Assembly: GCA_903825305.1 (NCBI GenBank)
Contig: CAIKAC010000001.1
Location: 1 to 51,963, forward strand
DNA length: 51,963 nucleotides
Origin: an uncultured Actinomycetes bacterium
GTDB lineage: Bacteria; Actinomycetota; Acidimicrobiia; Acidimicrobiales; RAAP-2
Direction: 5' to 3'
Made by a program: the position numbers and the translations under genes. The notes beneath the pieces are model-generated. The model made no database searches. It was given only the letters and a program-made list of their open reading frames with translations, and was not told the origin of the DNA. This document shows, piece after piece, positions 28,347-38,076 of this stretch. The first letter of the stretch is position 1; every line of letters begins with the position of its first letter.

Positions 28347-28948
28347 GATTGGCCCTCTACGGCTGCTCGACGCGCTGCACGCTCTTGGGCGACCAAACCA
28401 GGATCAGCTGCCAAATCAACGTCGCGACGAGTTCGAATCAGGGTGCCGTGAGACGGAATCTCACTCGCTCGACCGCCATCGCGCAACTCAGACACCAAGG
28501 CGTCGAATTGCTCAGGTGTGGTGGTGCGAACGTAGCGGTGATTCACCTGAACACAGGGTGCGATGTTGCAGTCAGCAAGACATTCGGTTTCTTCAAGGGT
28601 GAACAGACCATCTTCAGTGGTGGCCCCTACGCGAACACCAAGGCTGCCTTCAGCGTGTTCAAGCAGTTCAAGACCGCCTGCCAGCAAGCAGGCAATGTTG
28701 GTGCACACACCCACGAGATATTTGCCAACAGGTTCCGTGTGCAACATGTCGTAGAAGGTCGCCGTACCCCGAACTTCAGCGGGAGTTACGCCACACAACT
28801 CAGCAACGGCCACCATGCCCTCTTCGCTCAAGTAGCCGTCTTGCTCTTGCACCAAGTGACACAGCGGAATGAGCGCACTGCGCTGCTCTGGGTAAATCGC
28901 AATGAGCTGTTCAGCCCGAGCTTGGCGACCATCGGTGAAGTAACTCAT
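28343..28948 (-). CDS. nuoE: NADH-quinone oxidoreductase subunit E
   Basis: 201 residues of thioredoxin-like 2Fe-2S protein (cluster N1a). The four Cys ligands are in CTNIAC and CLADCNIAPC; an N-terminal helical domain (YPEQRSALIPLCHLVQEQDGY) precedes them. An approximately 30-residue C-terminal tail rich in Ala and Arg follows the domain. It partners NuoF. ATGA overlaps with nuoD and nuoF. Confidence 0.95.
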   Translation of the reverse strand: MSYFTDGRQARAEQLIAIYPEQRSALIPLCHLVQEQDGYLSEEGMVAVAELCGVTPAEVRGTATFYDMLHTEPVGKYLVGVCTNIACLLAGGLELLEHAEGSLGVRVGATTEDGLFTLEETECLADCNIAPCVQVNHRYVRTTTPEQFDALVSELRDGGRASEIPSHGTLIRTRRDVDLAADPGLVAQERAARRAAVEGQS

Positions 28949-30363
28949 CGGTCCACCTCTCCCATTACGGGATCAACCGAAGAAATCACGGCAACGGCGT
29001 CAGACATCATTCCTCCGCGAAGCAAGAGTGGCAGCGACTGAAGGTTCACAAAACTTGGCCCACGCACGTGCATGCGGAAGGGCTTTGACGATCCGTCAGA
29101 AACCATATAGACACCCAACTCGCCACGCGGAGATTCCACCGCCACGTAGGTTTCACCTTCGGGAACTTTGAAGCCTTCGGTGAAGAGCTTGAAGTGGTGA
29201 ATGAGCGACTCCATCGATTCATCAATGCGACCACGCGGAGGAGGCGTCACCTTCGGGTCTTGGACGCGATAGTCGCCCTTGGGCATCTTGTCGAGAATTT
29301 GGCGCACGATGCGAATGGATTCGCGAATCTCATTAAGGCGAATCGCGTAGCGGTCAAAGTTGTCGCCGTAGGTGCCCACGATGACATCGAAGTCGACCTG
29401 GTCGTAGTTCAAGTACGGCATCGAGCGGCGAAGGTCCCAAGGCACGCCCGTCGAGCGAAGCAGCGGTCCCGTCACCGACAAAGCCAACGCTTCTTCGGCC
29501 GTTAAGTTCCCAACGCCTTCTTGGCGTTCACGGAAGATGGGCTGACCGGTAAGCAAGTCGTCGTACTCGTAGGTGCGCTCAAGAATGGTGTCGCAGATAA
29601 CGGCAATGTCGTCTTCCCAACCATCAGGAAGATCGGCGGCGACACCACCGGGACGAATGTAATTGGTGTTCATGCGAAGACCGGTGGTCTTTTCAAAGAA
29701 GCTGAGCACCATCTCGCGCTCGCGGAAGGCGTAGATCATCATCGACGAGGAGCCCATGTCCATGCCGTTGGTTGCCATCCACACCAGGTGCGACGCCATT
29801 CGGTTCAATTCGCACATCAACATGCGAATCCACGTCGCTCGCTCTGGAATGTCAACGCCGAGCAGTGATTCTGCCGCCAACGAAAACACCAACTCGTTAA
29901 ACAGAGGACTCATGTAGTCCATGCGCGTCACGTTGGTGCAGCCCTGCACGTAAGTCAGCGCCTCGGCTTGTTTTTCCATGCCGGTGTGCAAGTAACCAAT
30001 GATCGGCTTGGTGCGAAGCACGGTTTCGCCGTCGAGTTCGAGCATGAGACGCAACACGCCGTGGGTCGATGGGTGCTGCGGGCCCATGTTGAGAATCATG
30101 GTCTCATCGTCTGGGCGATCAATGTCGATTTGCGTTGGATCAAGAACCGTTCCATCTGCAAGGCGCAGCACTGCTCCGGTTTCGCGACCCAGCTCTTGCG
30201 CTTCCGTCGCATCGCGGCGGCGCAACTCTTGAGCACCTTCAGAGGTTTCACGCGACGACCACGAGGGCCGATGTGCCGTGATGATGTTGTCGGGAACTAC
30301 GTCACCATCGACTTCGACATGATCCAACACAACGTCTTCGTTCATCGTGGTGTCATCGCTCAT
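28945..30363 (-). CDS. nuoD: NADH-quinone oxidoreductase subunit D
   Basis: 472 residues from ATG at 30363, four bases inside nuoC. The hallmark MGPQHPSTHGVLR lies near residue 93, unusually far in. The ~85 residues before it are acidic and Arg-rich (NEDVVLDHVEVDGD and ELRRRDATEAQELGRE) and have no counterpart in short NuoD proteins. YLHTGMEKQAE and the C-terminal DPVMGEVDR complete the quinone-site subunit, whose His and Tyr contact the quinone headgroup. Internal Met codons could give a shorter start, but the overlap with nuoC favours this one. Confidence 0.94.
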   Translation of the reverse strand: MSDDTTMNEDVVLDHVEVDGDVVPDNIITAHRPSWSSRETSEGAQELRRRDATEAQELGRETGAVLRLADGTVLDPTQIDIDRPDDETMILNMGPQHPSTHGVLRLMLELDGETVLRTKPIIGYLHTGMEKQAEALTYVQGCTNVTRMDYMSPLFNELVFSLAAESLLGVDIPERATWIRMLMCELNRMASHLVWMATNGMDMGSSSMMIYAFREREMVLSFFEKTTGLRMNTNYIRPGGVAADLPDGWEDDIAVICDTILERTYEYDDLLTGQPIFRERQEGVGNLTAEEALALSVTGPLLRSTGVPWDLRRSMPYLNYDQVDFDVIVGTYGDNFDRYAIRLNEIRESIRIVRQILDKMPKGDYRVQDPKVTPPPRGRIDESMESLIHHFKLFTEGFKVPEGETYVAVESPRGELGVYMVSDGSSKPFRMHVRGPSFVNLQSLPLLLRGGMMSDAVAVISSVDPVMGEVDR

Positions 30364-30854
30364 CGGGGACCTGGCGTTTCTTTGAACTGCACGGGAACGC
30401 GACCAATGGCGTAGTCCTTGCGCAAGGGGTGGCCTTCCCAATCGTCTGGCATCAAGATGCGCGTGAGGTCAGGGTGGCCATTGAAGCGAATCCCGATGAG
30501 GTCGAAGGCTTCGCGCTCCATAGCTTCACTGCCCGGATAGAGATCGAAAATCGAATCTATCGACGGGCTGGCTTCAGCAATCTGAACACGAACGCGAACG
30601 CGTCGCTTTTGCGAGAGCGACAACAAGTTGACCGCAACTTCAAAGCGTTCGGGAACAATGCCCTCTGGCAACGTGCGACCGGGGTGACCGAGGTAGTCAA
30701 CGCCGCAGAGATCGGCAAGCATTTCAAAGCCGCTCGCACGAAGTGACGCAATCAATGCGTGATACGAAGCTGCATCGGGGAACACCGATTGGGTGCCGTC
30801 AGCACCCGTCGTGGTCGCAAAGCCTTCGAGAGCGCCAATGGCGGTCACGCTCAT
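30360..30854 (-). CDS. nuoC: NADH-quinone oxidoreductase subunit C
   Basis: 164 residues from ATG at 30854, overlapping the nuoB stop by four bases. [21 protein letters not shown] and [14 protein letters not shown] are the diagnostic 30-kDa-subunit motifs; the N-terminal half has [11 protein letters not shown]. It is a hydrophilic-arm scaffold next to NuoD. Compared with many actinobacterial NuoC proteins of 200 or more residues it is short at the N terminus. Confidence 0.95.
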   Translation of the reverse strand: MSVTAIGALEGFATTTGADGTQSVFPDAASYHALIASLRASGFEMLADLCGVDYLGHPGRTLPEGIVPERFEVAVNLLSLSQKRRVRVRVQIAEASPSIDSIFDLYPGSEAMEREAFDLIGIRFNGHPDLTRILMPDDWEGHPLRKDYAIGRVPVQFKETPGPR

Positions 30855-31417
30855 CGAGGTGTCCCGATACGAACCGCGGTTGGTTGGGCAGGAACCCAAG
30901 GGCTGTCTGGGGTTTCGACGAGGTGAAGAGGGTTGCCGTCCCGGCGACGCTGGGTAATTTCGCCAGTCTTGATCTTCTCGTGCAGCGTCAAAATCGCGTG
31001 CATGAGGGTTTCTGGACTCGGAGGACACCCCGGGGCGTAAACGTCAACGGGAACGATTTGGTCAACCCCTTGGACGATGGCGTAATTGTTGAACATGCCA
31101 CCCGACGAAGCACACACTCCCATCGAAATCACCCATTTAGGTTCCATCATCTGGTCATAGACCTGACGAAGTACCGGAGCCATCTTTTGGCTCACGCGGC
31201 CGGCCACAATCATGAGGTCGGCTTGGCGAGGCGAGTTCCGGAATACTTCCATGCCAAATCGCGAAAGGTCGTAGTCGGCGGTACCCGCAGCCATCATTTC
31301 AATGGCGCAGCACGCTAGGCCGAAGGTTGCTGGCCAAACACTTGCGCGTCGTGCCCACTTCACGAGGTCTTCGACGCGGGCTGTCAGAAAGTTGTGTTGA
31401 AGATCTTCGAGTCCCAT
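30851..31417 (-). CDS. nuoB: NADH-quinone oxidoreductase subunit B
   Basis: 188 residues. The N2 cluster ligands are present: the tandem Cys in [10 protein letters not shown], the Cys in [12 protein letters not shown], and that in [13 protein letters not shown]2 hands electrons to quinone. ATGA overlap with nuoC; five bases separate it from nuoA. Confidence 0.97.
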   Translation of the reverse strand: MGLEDLQHNFLTARVEDLVKWARRASVWPATFGLACCAIEMMAAGTADYDLSRFGMEVFRNSPRQADLMIVAGRVSQKMAPVLRQVYDQMMEPKWVISMGVCASSGGMFNNYAIVQGVDQIVPVDVYAPGCPPSPETLMHAILTLHEKIKTGEITQRRRDGNPLHLVETPDSPWVPAQPTAVRIGTPR

Positions 31418-31422
31418 GAGTC

Positions 31423-31896
31423 CTATGCAGCCTGGTCGGAGGCGGAATCCGCCGTAATTCTGGCAATCGTTGAATCCGAGCTGCGTGACGGCATGCCCTT
31501 GGTCAAGCGCTTGACGGGGCCCCAGGTCAGGGCACCATTCGAAACCAAGAAGACCAAGGAGGCGAACACAACGACGGAGAACACCAGAATTTCAACCAAG
31601 CCGAAGGCGCCAAGCTGGCGGAAGACCACGGCGAAGGGGTACAAAAAGACGACTTCGATGTCGAAGATGATGAAGATCATCGCGACGAGGTAGAAGCGAA
31701 CAGGAAAGCGCTGAGGTGGCTCAACGTCGGCGACAATGCCGCACTCATAGGGCGCAACCTTGGCAGCAGTGGCCTTCTTTCGCGGGGCCAAAAGGCCGGA
31801 TGCGACGAAGGAACCTGCGGCAAACAGGACGCCAAGAATGATTAGGCCAAGAACGGGGAGGTACTGGTCCACGGTCTTTATTTCTACCACCTCCAT
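31423..31896 (-). CDS. nuoA: NADH-quinone oxidoreductase subunit A
   Basis: 157 residues with three membrane helices. [19 protein letters not shown] and [17 protein letters not shown] are the defining motifs. The C-terminal tail after the third helix is longer than usual (about 40 residues). The ATG at 31896 is preceded closely by AAGGGG, a poor spacing, so the exact start is not certain; no better candidate is in frame. It opens a 14-gene operon in the standard A-to-N order and diverges from the MenJ-like gene with 48 bases between. Confidence 0.93.
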   Translation of the reverse strand: MEVVEIKTVDQYLPVLGLIILGVLFAAGSFVASGLLAPRKKATAAKVAPYECGIVADVEPPQRFPVRFYLVAMIFIIFDIEVVFLYPFAVVFRQLGAFGLVEILVFSVVVFASLVFLVSNGALTWGPVKRLTKGMPSRSSDSTIARITADSASDQAA

Positions 31897-31944
31897 GGCC
31901 CCTTCATGACCGACCAATGCGGAGCGGCTCATAAGGTGTAAGCC

Positions 31945-33291
31945 ATGCTTGAGGCTTCCTCCCCTATTGCCGATCACTGTTACGACGTTGTCATCGTTGG
32001 CGCTGGACCGTCTGGTGCGGCCTGTGCCCACTGGCTCGCCAAAGCCGGATTTGATGTCATCGCTCTCGAGCGAAAGGTGTTCCCCCGAGAGAAGACCTGC
32101 GGGGATGGGCTAACCCCACGAACTGTGCGCCAGATCCAAGACATGGGTCTTGAAGCCGAGATTGCCAGTGATGGCCACAAATACACGGGATTGCGGAGCT
32201 TTGGCTTTGGCCAGTCACTCGAGATGATCTGGCCGGAGCATCCGAGTTTCCCGAACTACGGCTACTGCCTGCCCCGCAAAGACCTTGATGAGCTCGTCGC
32301 CGCTGGCGCTCAGGCCCAAGGCGCCACGGTCGTGTGTGGCATGGAAGTGGTGGGACTGCTCGATCATGTTCCAGGCAGCAGTCCACGGCTCGGTTCGGTA
32401 TCTGGCGTCATCGCCAAATCAAAGGCCACCGGAGTGACTCAAGAAATTCGAGGTCGCATCGTGGTCGTGGCCGACGGTGCAAATTCACGCATCGGCCGTG
32501 AACTCGGCACCGCACGCCGACGTGATTGGCCGATGGGCATGGCGCTTCGTGGGTACTACAACTCGCCCATGAGCGAGGACTCCTTCATCGAGAGCCACCT
32601 CGACATTCGCAATGCTGACGGTGAAGTGGTCCCCGGTTACGGCTGGATCTTCCCCCTCGGTGATGGGCGCATCAACGTTGGGGTCGGCTTGTTGTCCACT
32701 GATCGTCGCTGGAAAGGCGTCAACACGACGAAGTTGATGGACACCTTCGTGGACTTTGCGCCGGATTATTGGGACATTCGACCAGAAACCGCCTGTGGAC
32801 CAGCTACGGGTGGGCGTCTCCCCATGGGCTTTGCAGTAGGGCCGCGCACCGGCATCAATGTCATTTGTATCGGTGATGCCTCTGGTGCCATTAACCCCTT
32901 CAATGGCGAAGGTATTACCTATGGTTACGAGACCGGCAGACTCGCCGCAGCATCGATTGCCGAGGCCCTCAACGGTGCGAGCACCGCTGCACTCGATGAA
33001 TACAACGAGCGGCTCATGAAGGCCTATGGGCCCTATTACGACGTTGCACGTGCTTTCGTTCGCATTATCTCTGAGCCCAAGCTCATGGCTTTGTGCGTCG
33101 GCGTTGGTATGCGCTCTGAGACCTTGATGAGCGAACTACTCGCCTTGATGGCCAATCTGATGCGCCCTGACGAACTGGGCCCAGCTGAGGTTGGCTACCG
33201 AGCACTGCGACGACTCTCCGCGCTCGTGCCGGAGGTCGCTCTCACCAAGATTTTTGGCGAAGCCAATCCGCTCCTCGCCTCAGTTTCCTAG
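31945..33291 (+). CDS. Geranylgeranyl reductase-family flavoprotein, MenJ-like
   Basis: 448 residues. The N-terminal FAD motif VVIVGAGPSGAACAHWLAKAG is followed by the family motif CGDGLTPRTV (PREKTCGDGL) and GDASGAINPFNGEGITYG in the C-terminal half. It belongs to the PHBH-fold geranylgeranyl reductase family. The mycobacterial relative MenJ saturates one isoprene unit of menaquinone. Placement back-to-back with nuoA suggests it tailors the menaquinone that NuoH/D and QcrB use; that is an inference. Archaeal-type lipid reduction is a less likely alternative here. AAGGTG eight bases upstream supports the ATG. Confidence 0.87.
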   Translation: MLEASSPIADHCYDVVIVGAGPSGAACAHWLAKAGFDVIALERKVFPREKTCGDGLTPRTVRQIQDMGLEAEIASDGHKYTGLRSFGFGQSLEMIWPEHPSFPNYGYCLPRKDLDELVAAGAQAQGATVVCGMEVVGLLDHVPGSSPRLGSVSGVIAKSKATGVTQEIRGRIVVVADGANSRIGRELGTARRRDWPMGMALRGYYNSPMSEDSFIESHLDIRNADGEVVPGYGWIFPLGDGRINVGVGLLSTDRRWKGVNTTKLMDTFVDFAPDYWDIRPETACGPATGGRLPMGFAVGPRTGINVICIGDASGAINPFNGEGITYGYETGRLAAASIAEALNGASTAALDEYNERLMKAYGPYYDVARAFVRIISEPKLMALCVGVGMRSETLMSELLALMANLMRPDELGPAEVGYRALRRLSALVPEVALTKIFGEANPLLASVS

Positions 33292-33303
33292 CATCAGGCG
33301 CCC

Positions 33304-33320
33304 GCCCGACTGAGTTGGGC
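33304..33320. terminator. Short hairpin between convergent genes
   Basis: GCCCGAC-TGA-GTTGGGC is a seven-pair stem (one G-T wobble) filling the 29-base gap between the plus-strand MenJ-like gene and the minus-strand unknown gene, which ends at 33321. It could stop transcription from either side. There is no T-run. Confidence 0.4.
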
Positions 33321-34181
33321 TTAGGCCAGTGATGAGCTGGGGCCCTCTTGGATTTTTTTGGCGAGTTGATTGACAATTTGTTGCGTCTCAGTTGCAGGGA
33401 ATTGGCGGGGGCCAAAGGTATAGAAACTTTGCTCGATATGGCCCTCGATAATCAGCGTGAGACCCAGCCACTCCTTGGAGGATGACGCCGCCCCATTGCC
33501 CGGAAAGGTGAGCTGCGCTTGTGCAGAGCGGATGAACGCACCGTGGCTTTGGGCAATGGTCACTCCATGAGCGGGGATGATGGCTGCAGCAGGATTCGGT
33601 ACTGCTCCGATCATGCTCATGCGACCAATCGCTTGGTCAAGGCACACGGCGTAGCCAGGGATCGCCATCTGCGCTTGATCCTTAGAAACATTGGATGAAT
33701 CGGTGTAGTACTGCGTTGCTGTCCCGGCTTCAAAGGCGGTCGCGCTTGGTGTAGCGAGGAACGATGACGAGGGCACTTGGGCGATGGGTTGCACACCAGC
33801 AGCCCCAAAGGTTCGATCCGTGGCGTTCGACAATCCGATACACGCTTGGAACCGTGCAATGACAGCGCTGTTTTGAACTTTTTCTTGAGGAGTAAGTGCT
33901 GAGCTTGAGCCCGAACCGATGTAGCCCGAAATAGGCGCAGCATTAGCAGGGACACTGATCCAGCCGGGGGGTAATTCATTGAGCGTGAGGTTTACTGCTC
34001 CGGCGTAGGCCGATGCTTGCGCTGCACTTAACGGTGCAGCGCGATGCAACACCCTGGGCACCAAGGCACCCAACGCCATCCCAACGATGAGCGCAATGAC
34101 CACCGGCCAGATGAGTACCTTGAGTCCCTTAGGAGCTTGAGGCGCTTCAGCCATTTCCTCAGGGGCCAGGTCGGAGTCCAT
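33321..34181 (-). CDS. Membrane-anchored protein of unknown function
   Basis: 286 residues that I do not recognise. A short acidic/Pro N terminus is followed by one membrane helix (about 24-45, LIWPVVIALIVGMALGALV), then an outside domain of about 235 residues rich in Ala, Ser, Gly and Thr with two Cys (ACIGLS and VCLDQ) that could form a disulfide. The pattern fits a cell-surface protein of sensor or lipid-binding type, but no motif supports a function. Its ATG overlaps the hemL stop by one base (TAATG), so it is the last gene of the heme run. Confidence 0.75.
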   Translation of the reverse strand: MDSDLAPEEMAEAPQAPKGLKVLIWPVVIALIVGMALGALVPRVLHRAAPLSAAQASAYAGAVNLTLNELPPGWISVPANAAPISGYIGSGSSSALTPQEKVQNSAVIARFQACIGLSNATDRTFGAAGVQPIAQVPSSSFLATPSATAFEAGTATQYYTDSSNVSKDQAQMAIPGYAVCLDQAIGRMSMIGAVPNPAAAIIPAHGVTIAQSHGAFIRSAQAQLTFPGNGAASSSKEWLGLTLIIEGHIEQSFYTFGPRQFPATETQQIVNQLAKKIQEGPSSSLA

Positions 34182-35470
34182 TATCGATGTGATGCTGCCA
34201 CCTCCAACGAGGCTTCTTCCGCGATGGCCACGACCTCGGCCAGAATTTCGTCGGTGTGGCTCATCGAGACAAAGAGAATCTCATAGGCCCCTGGCGCCAT
34301 TGCAACACCGCGTCGCAACATCGCGTGAAAAAACTCTGGATAGATGCCTTCAGCGATGATGGCCTTGGCCTCTTCATAGTTTGTTGGTGTCGAGATGCTT
34401 GCGCTGTGGGCACCCACGTACAGGCCGAGGAGGGGACCAACACTCGCAACACAAGCACTGAGTCCGCCACGGCGAATGGCTGCTTCGAGATCAGCACCGA
34501 ATGCTTGGGCTCGTTGCGTCAAAGTTCCATAGGAGGCGGGCGTGACGCTTTCGAGCACACTTCGTCCCGCAGCCGTTGCTAAGGGATTCCCGGACAAGGT
34601 TCCGGCTTGGTAGACGGGGCCTTGAGGGGCCAGCGCACGAAGTAGCTCAGCCTTGCCACCAAAGGCTCCGACTGGCAATCCGCCACCAATGACTTTGCCA
34701 AAGGTCCACAAGTCGGGAATGACCCCAAAGTATTCAGCGGCACCACCTTGGGCCAATCGGAAGCCGGTGATTACTTCGTCAAAGAGCAACAGCGCACCAA
34801 CGCGATCGCATTCAGCTCGCAGTCCCTCTAAGAACCCTGGAGCCGGAGCCACCAAGTTCATATTCGCGGCAACGGGTTCGACGAGTACGCAAGCGAATGA
34901 ATCATCGAGCGTGGGTACCACGTTGTAGGGAGCCACCACGGTGTCGGCAACTGCCTCTTCGGGTACTCCAGCAGAACCGGGTAAACCGAGCTCTGCCACC
35001 CCTGAGCCACCAGCAACTAGCAGGTGGTCAGCGTGACCGTGGTAGCAACCATCGAACTTGAGAATCTTGGAACGCCCCGTGGCGCCGCGGGCAACTCGTA
35101 CGGCAGACATGACGGCTTCGGTGCCAGAGGACACAAAGCGAACTTGTTCAAGACCTGGCACTCGCGACGTGATGGCTTCAGCGAGGAGCACTTCACCTTT
35201 TGTTGGAGCACCGAAGGTGGTGCCATGTTGTGCGGCTTGGGTGATGGCCTCAATCACGGTCGGATGAGCGTGACCTAGCAAGCTCGCCCCATAGGACTGC
35301 ACGAGGTCGATGTAGTGGCGGCCTTCAACATCAATGACATGGGGACCGTGGCCTTCGACGACCGTATAGGGAACGCCGCCTACCGAAGAAAAGGAACGCA
35401 CCGGCGAATCCACGCCGCCCGGGATAACGACCGTAGCCCGGTCAAACCATGCTTGGTTCGTCTCAGCCAT
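34181..35470 (-). CDS. hemL: Glutamate-1-semialdehyde 2,1-aminomutase
   Basis: 429 residues, a fold-type I PLP enzyme. IPGGVDSPVRSF at the N terminus, the PLP-related FDEVITGFR, and the Schiff-base Lys in TFGKVIGGGLPVGAFGG (near residue 260) are all present. It converts glutamate-1-semialdehyde to 5-aminolevulinate, completing the C5 route begun by HemA in the same operon. It overlaps hemB by eight bases. Confidence 0.97.
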   Translation of the reverse strand: MAETNQAWFDRATVVIPGGVDSPVRSFSSVGGVPYTVVEGHGPHVIDVEGRHYIDLVQSYGASLLGHAHPTVIEAITQAAQHGTTFGAPTKGEVLLAEAITSRVPGLEQVRFVSSGTEAVMSAVRVARGATGRSKILKFDGCYHGHADHLLVAGGSGVAELGLPGSAGVPEEAVADTVVAPYNVVPTLDDSFACVLVEPVAANMNLVAPAPGFLEGLRAECDRVGALLLFDEVITGFRLAQGGAAEYFGVIPDLWTFGKVIGGGLPVGAFGGKAELLRALAPQGPVYQAGTLSGNPLATAAGRSVLESVTPASYGTLTQRAQAFGADLEAAIRRGGLSACVASVGPLLGLYVGAHSASISTPTNYEEAKAIIAEGIYPEFFHAMLRRGVAMAPGAYEILFVSMSHTDEILAEVVAIAEEASLEVAASHR

Positions 35471-36446
35471 CGAGCTTCCCCGCGATCTCTCGTGCGAAGT
35501 AGGTGAGGATCATGTCGGCACCCGCTCGCTTCACTGCCGTGAGTTGCTCTAGGGCGACCGCGTCACCATCGATCCAGCCGCGTTCTGCAGCGGCCTTGAC
35601 CATGGCGTATTCGCCACTGACGTGATACGCGGCGACCGGAACGTCTACGGCAGAAGCAACATCGCTAATCACGTCAAGGTAGGTCAACGCGGGTTTGACC
35701 ATCACAATGTCCGCCCCTTGTTCAACATCGAGCAGAGCTTCGCGCAACGATTCTCGGCGGTTGGCCGGATCTTGTTGATAGGTGCTTCGATTACCACCGC
35801 CCACAATGGACACATCCACAGCTTCTCTGAAGGGCCCAAAGAGTCCCGAGTGATATTTCACCGCATAGGCCAAGATGCCCACGTGAGAAAAGCCAGCACC
35901 ATCGAGCGCATCGCGAATGGCGCCGACTTGCCCGTCCATCATTCCCGACGGCGCAACGAGGTCTGCGCCCGCTTGGGCTTGGGCAACGGCTATCTCTTGA
36001 TAACGCAAAAGTGTGGCGTCGTTGTCAACATCGCCGCGACCGTCAAGCACACCGCAGTGGCCGTGATCGGTAAATTCATCGAGACACAGATCGGGCATCA
36101 GCACGACTTCGTCTCCGAATTCACTGCGAAGCCGCCTCAGAGCAACTTGCAAAATCCCCTGCTCGTCTGATGCCTGACTGCCGTGTGCGTCTTTCATGGC
36201 GGGAAGACCAAAGAGGGTGATTGCCGTCACGCCGGCACCAAGCAAGTCATCCACAGCCGCGACCAAAGAATCGAGGCTGTGCTGGAACTGCCCCGGTAGT
36301 GATGAAATCTTGGCGGGACTGGTCAAGGTCTCCGATACGAAGAGGGGGGCGATCAAGTCACGACGCAGCAAGGTCGTCTCGGCAACAAGCCGACGAAGTG
36401 CTGGCGTGCGGCGCAGGCGACGAGGTCTAATGAGAGGTGATTCCAC
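35463..36446 (-). CDS. hemB: Porphobilinogen synthase
   Basis: 327 residues. Zn or Mg site region DLCLDEFTDHGHCG, the first active-site Lys in AYAVKYHSGLFGPFREA and the second in VMVKPALTYLD are in order. The canonical SAKYAS around the first Lys reads AVKYHS. Condenses two 5-aminolevulinates. GVLDGRGDVDND follows the Cys region as in the metal-binding enzymes. It sits between hemD (gap nine bases) and hemL (overlap eight). Confidence 0.96.
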   Translation of the reverse strand: MESPLIRPRRLRRTPALRRLVAETTLLRRDLIAPLFVSETLTSPAKISSLPGQFQHSLDSLVAAVDDLLGAGVTAITLFGLPAMKDAHGSQASDEQGILQVALRRLRSEFGDEVVLMPDLCLDEFTDHGHCGVLDGRGDVDNDATLLRYQEIAVAQAQAGADLVAPSGMMDGQVGAIRDALDGAGFSHVGILAYAVKYHSGLFGPFREAVDVSIVGGGNRSTYQQDPANRRESLREALLDVEQGADIVMVKPALTYLDVISDVASAVDVPVAAYHVSGEYAMVKAAAERGWIDGDAVALEQLTAVKRAGADMILTYFAREIAGKLDG

Positions 36447-36455
36447 GTTCCCAGC

Positions 36456-37196
36456 CTAGGAGGTTGACTCGAACATCTCCACGCCACGCTCAAGAGCCTC
36501 GATAAGGTCATCAATTGCGGGTGTCGCGGCCTCCACGACTCGAAACCCAGCATCACGCGCCGCTCGACTGGTTGTCGGGCCAGTGGCCACCATCACCAGG
36601 TCGCGCCCCGTGGGACGGTTGTGCAAAGCGGCCACACCAGAAGGTGCCGCTACGACCATGATCTCGGCTGTCTTCACTAACTGAATTTCATCATCATGCA
36701 GATCTCTCGGAACGGTTTGGTAACTCGCCGCCTGCACTACTTCTCGTCCAGCTGCTGTCAGTCGTTCGACGAGTCCTCCTGCTGGAGATTGCGCACCGAC
36801 GAACAGTAAGGGTCCCGAATCGGGTCGCTGCTCGAGTACCAAGTCGGCAAGTTCCACGCCTCCCGTGCCTGACGCGACGATGTCAGCTCGACAACCTCGC
36901 TGCTCAAGAGCCGCTTCGGTGGTGGGGCCAACTACGGCGATGCGTCGAGCTCGTTTCAATTCGGGATGGCTATCGAGTGCGTCAACACCACGAGCAGAAC
37001 TCAACAGGAGCCAATCAAAATCATCGATGCGCTCTGCCGCAGCTCGAAGAGCTTCGCCACCATCTGAAGGCGCCATACTTGTCGTGAGCTCAACGCTCGA
37101 CACCTTCGCCCCCGCTGCACGTAAGCGCTCAAGCAAGGGAGCCGCGCGTTGCGCCGAGCGCGCTACGACAATGCGTCGATCAAGGAAGCTCGACAC
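36456..37196 (-). CDS. hemD: Uroporphyrinogen-III synthase
   Basis: About 246 residues from GTG at 37196, inside the 3' end of hemC by 17 bases, with GAGGAA ten bases upstream. The sequence is divergent, as is normal for HemD. WLLLSSARGVDAL and the C-terminal VMVATGPTTSRAARDAGFRV are the recognisable parts of the two-domain fold. It closes and inverts ring D of hydroxymethylbilane. Position between hemC and hemB supports the call. Confidence 0.9.
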   Translation of the reverse strand: MSSFLDRRIVVARSAQRAAPLLERLRAAGAKVSSVELTTSMAPSDGGEALRAAAERIDDFDWLLLSSARGVDALDSHPELKRARRIAVVGPTTEAALEQRGCRADIVASGTGGVELADLVLEQRPDSGPLLFVGAQSPAGGLVERLTAAGREVVQAASYQTVPRDLHDDEIQLVKTAEIMVVAAPSGVAALHNRPTGRDLVMVATGPTTSRAARDAGFRVVEAATPAIDDLIEALERGVEMFESTS

Positions 37197-38076
37197 GACG
37201 CTGATATTCCTCAAGCACCGTGTTTGCCACGAGCTGACCGAGCAATCTCGGGTCTTGGCCTTGGCGCTCATCTCGAGCCACCACATGGCCATCAAGGTGA
37301 GCGAGCACACCGCGAAGCGTGATCATCCCAGCACTATGCGTTGCCCACGCACCGGCAGGAATCGTGCAGCCACTTCCGAGCGTCTCTTGGAAGGCACGTT
37401 CAGCCAGGACACATTGCTCAACCGAGCTGTCGCCAATGCCGGCGACGAGCTCAGCACTTAGTCCTTCGCGAGTCTCGAGCGCTATGGCTCCTTGTCCTAC
37501 TTGTGGCGTGAAGATTTCGGGTTCAAGGCGCTCCCAGACCTCAGGGACAATCTCAAGCCGCTCGAGTGCTGCAGCTGCTGCCACAATGGCGTCGATCCCA
37601 TTGCTTCCCACCTTGGCGAGCCGGGCAGCCATGTTTCCACGAAGTTCCACCACGTTGAGATCAGGGCGCATCTCCAACAAGAGCGCTCGGCGTCGTGGCG
37701 ATCCCGTTGCCACCGTGGCACCAGGACCGAGACCGGCCAAGGTTGAACCAACGAGCACATCAGCTGCATCGCGACGCTCAGGAATGGCTGCCAACACCAG
37801 GCCTTCAGGGGTAATCGATGGCAAATCCTTCGCTGAGTGGACGGCCACATCGGCGCGTCCTTCTAAGACGGCTAGTTGAATTTGCTTGGCGAAGACGCCC
37901 CGGCCACCCAAAGCGGACAGCGGTGTCTTGAGATCACGGTCACCTTCAGTTTCCACCACGACAATTTCGAAGGTGACTCCTTCATGGCGATCTTGAAGCA
38001 TGGCGGCAACCAATGAGGCTTGGGCCATTGCCAGCGTTGATCCACGCGTTGCGAGTCGAAGGTGTGGTGAACTCAC
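37180..38076 (-). CDS. hemC: Hydroxymethylbilane synthase (porphobilinogen deaminase)
   Basis: 298 residues. LATRGSTLAMAQA, HSAKDLP with the catalytic Asp, and GSGCTIPAGA with the dipyrromethane-attachment Cys are present. The usual RGNVxTRL reads RGNMAARL; both Arg residues are kept. It polymerises four porphobilinogens. It overlaps the hemA stop by four bases and hemD by 17. Confidence 0.96.
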   Translation of the reverse strand: MSSPHLRLATRGSTLAMAQASLVAAMLQDRHEGVTFEIVVVETEGDRDLKTPLSALGGRGVFAKQIQLAVLEGRADVAVHSAKDLPSITPEGLVLAAIPERRDAADVLVGSTLAGLGPGATVATGSPRRRALLLEMRPDLNVVELRGNMAARLAKVGSNGIDAIVAAAAALERLEIVPEVWERLEPEIFTPQVGQGAIALETREGLSAELVAGIGDSSVEQCVLAERAFQETLGSGCTIPAGAWATHSAGMITLRGVLAHLDGHVVARDERQGQDPRLLGQLVANTVLEEYQRRVELP

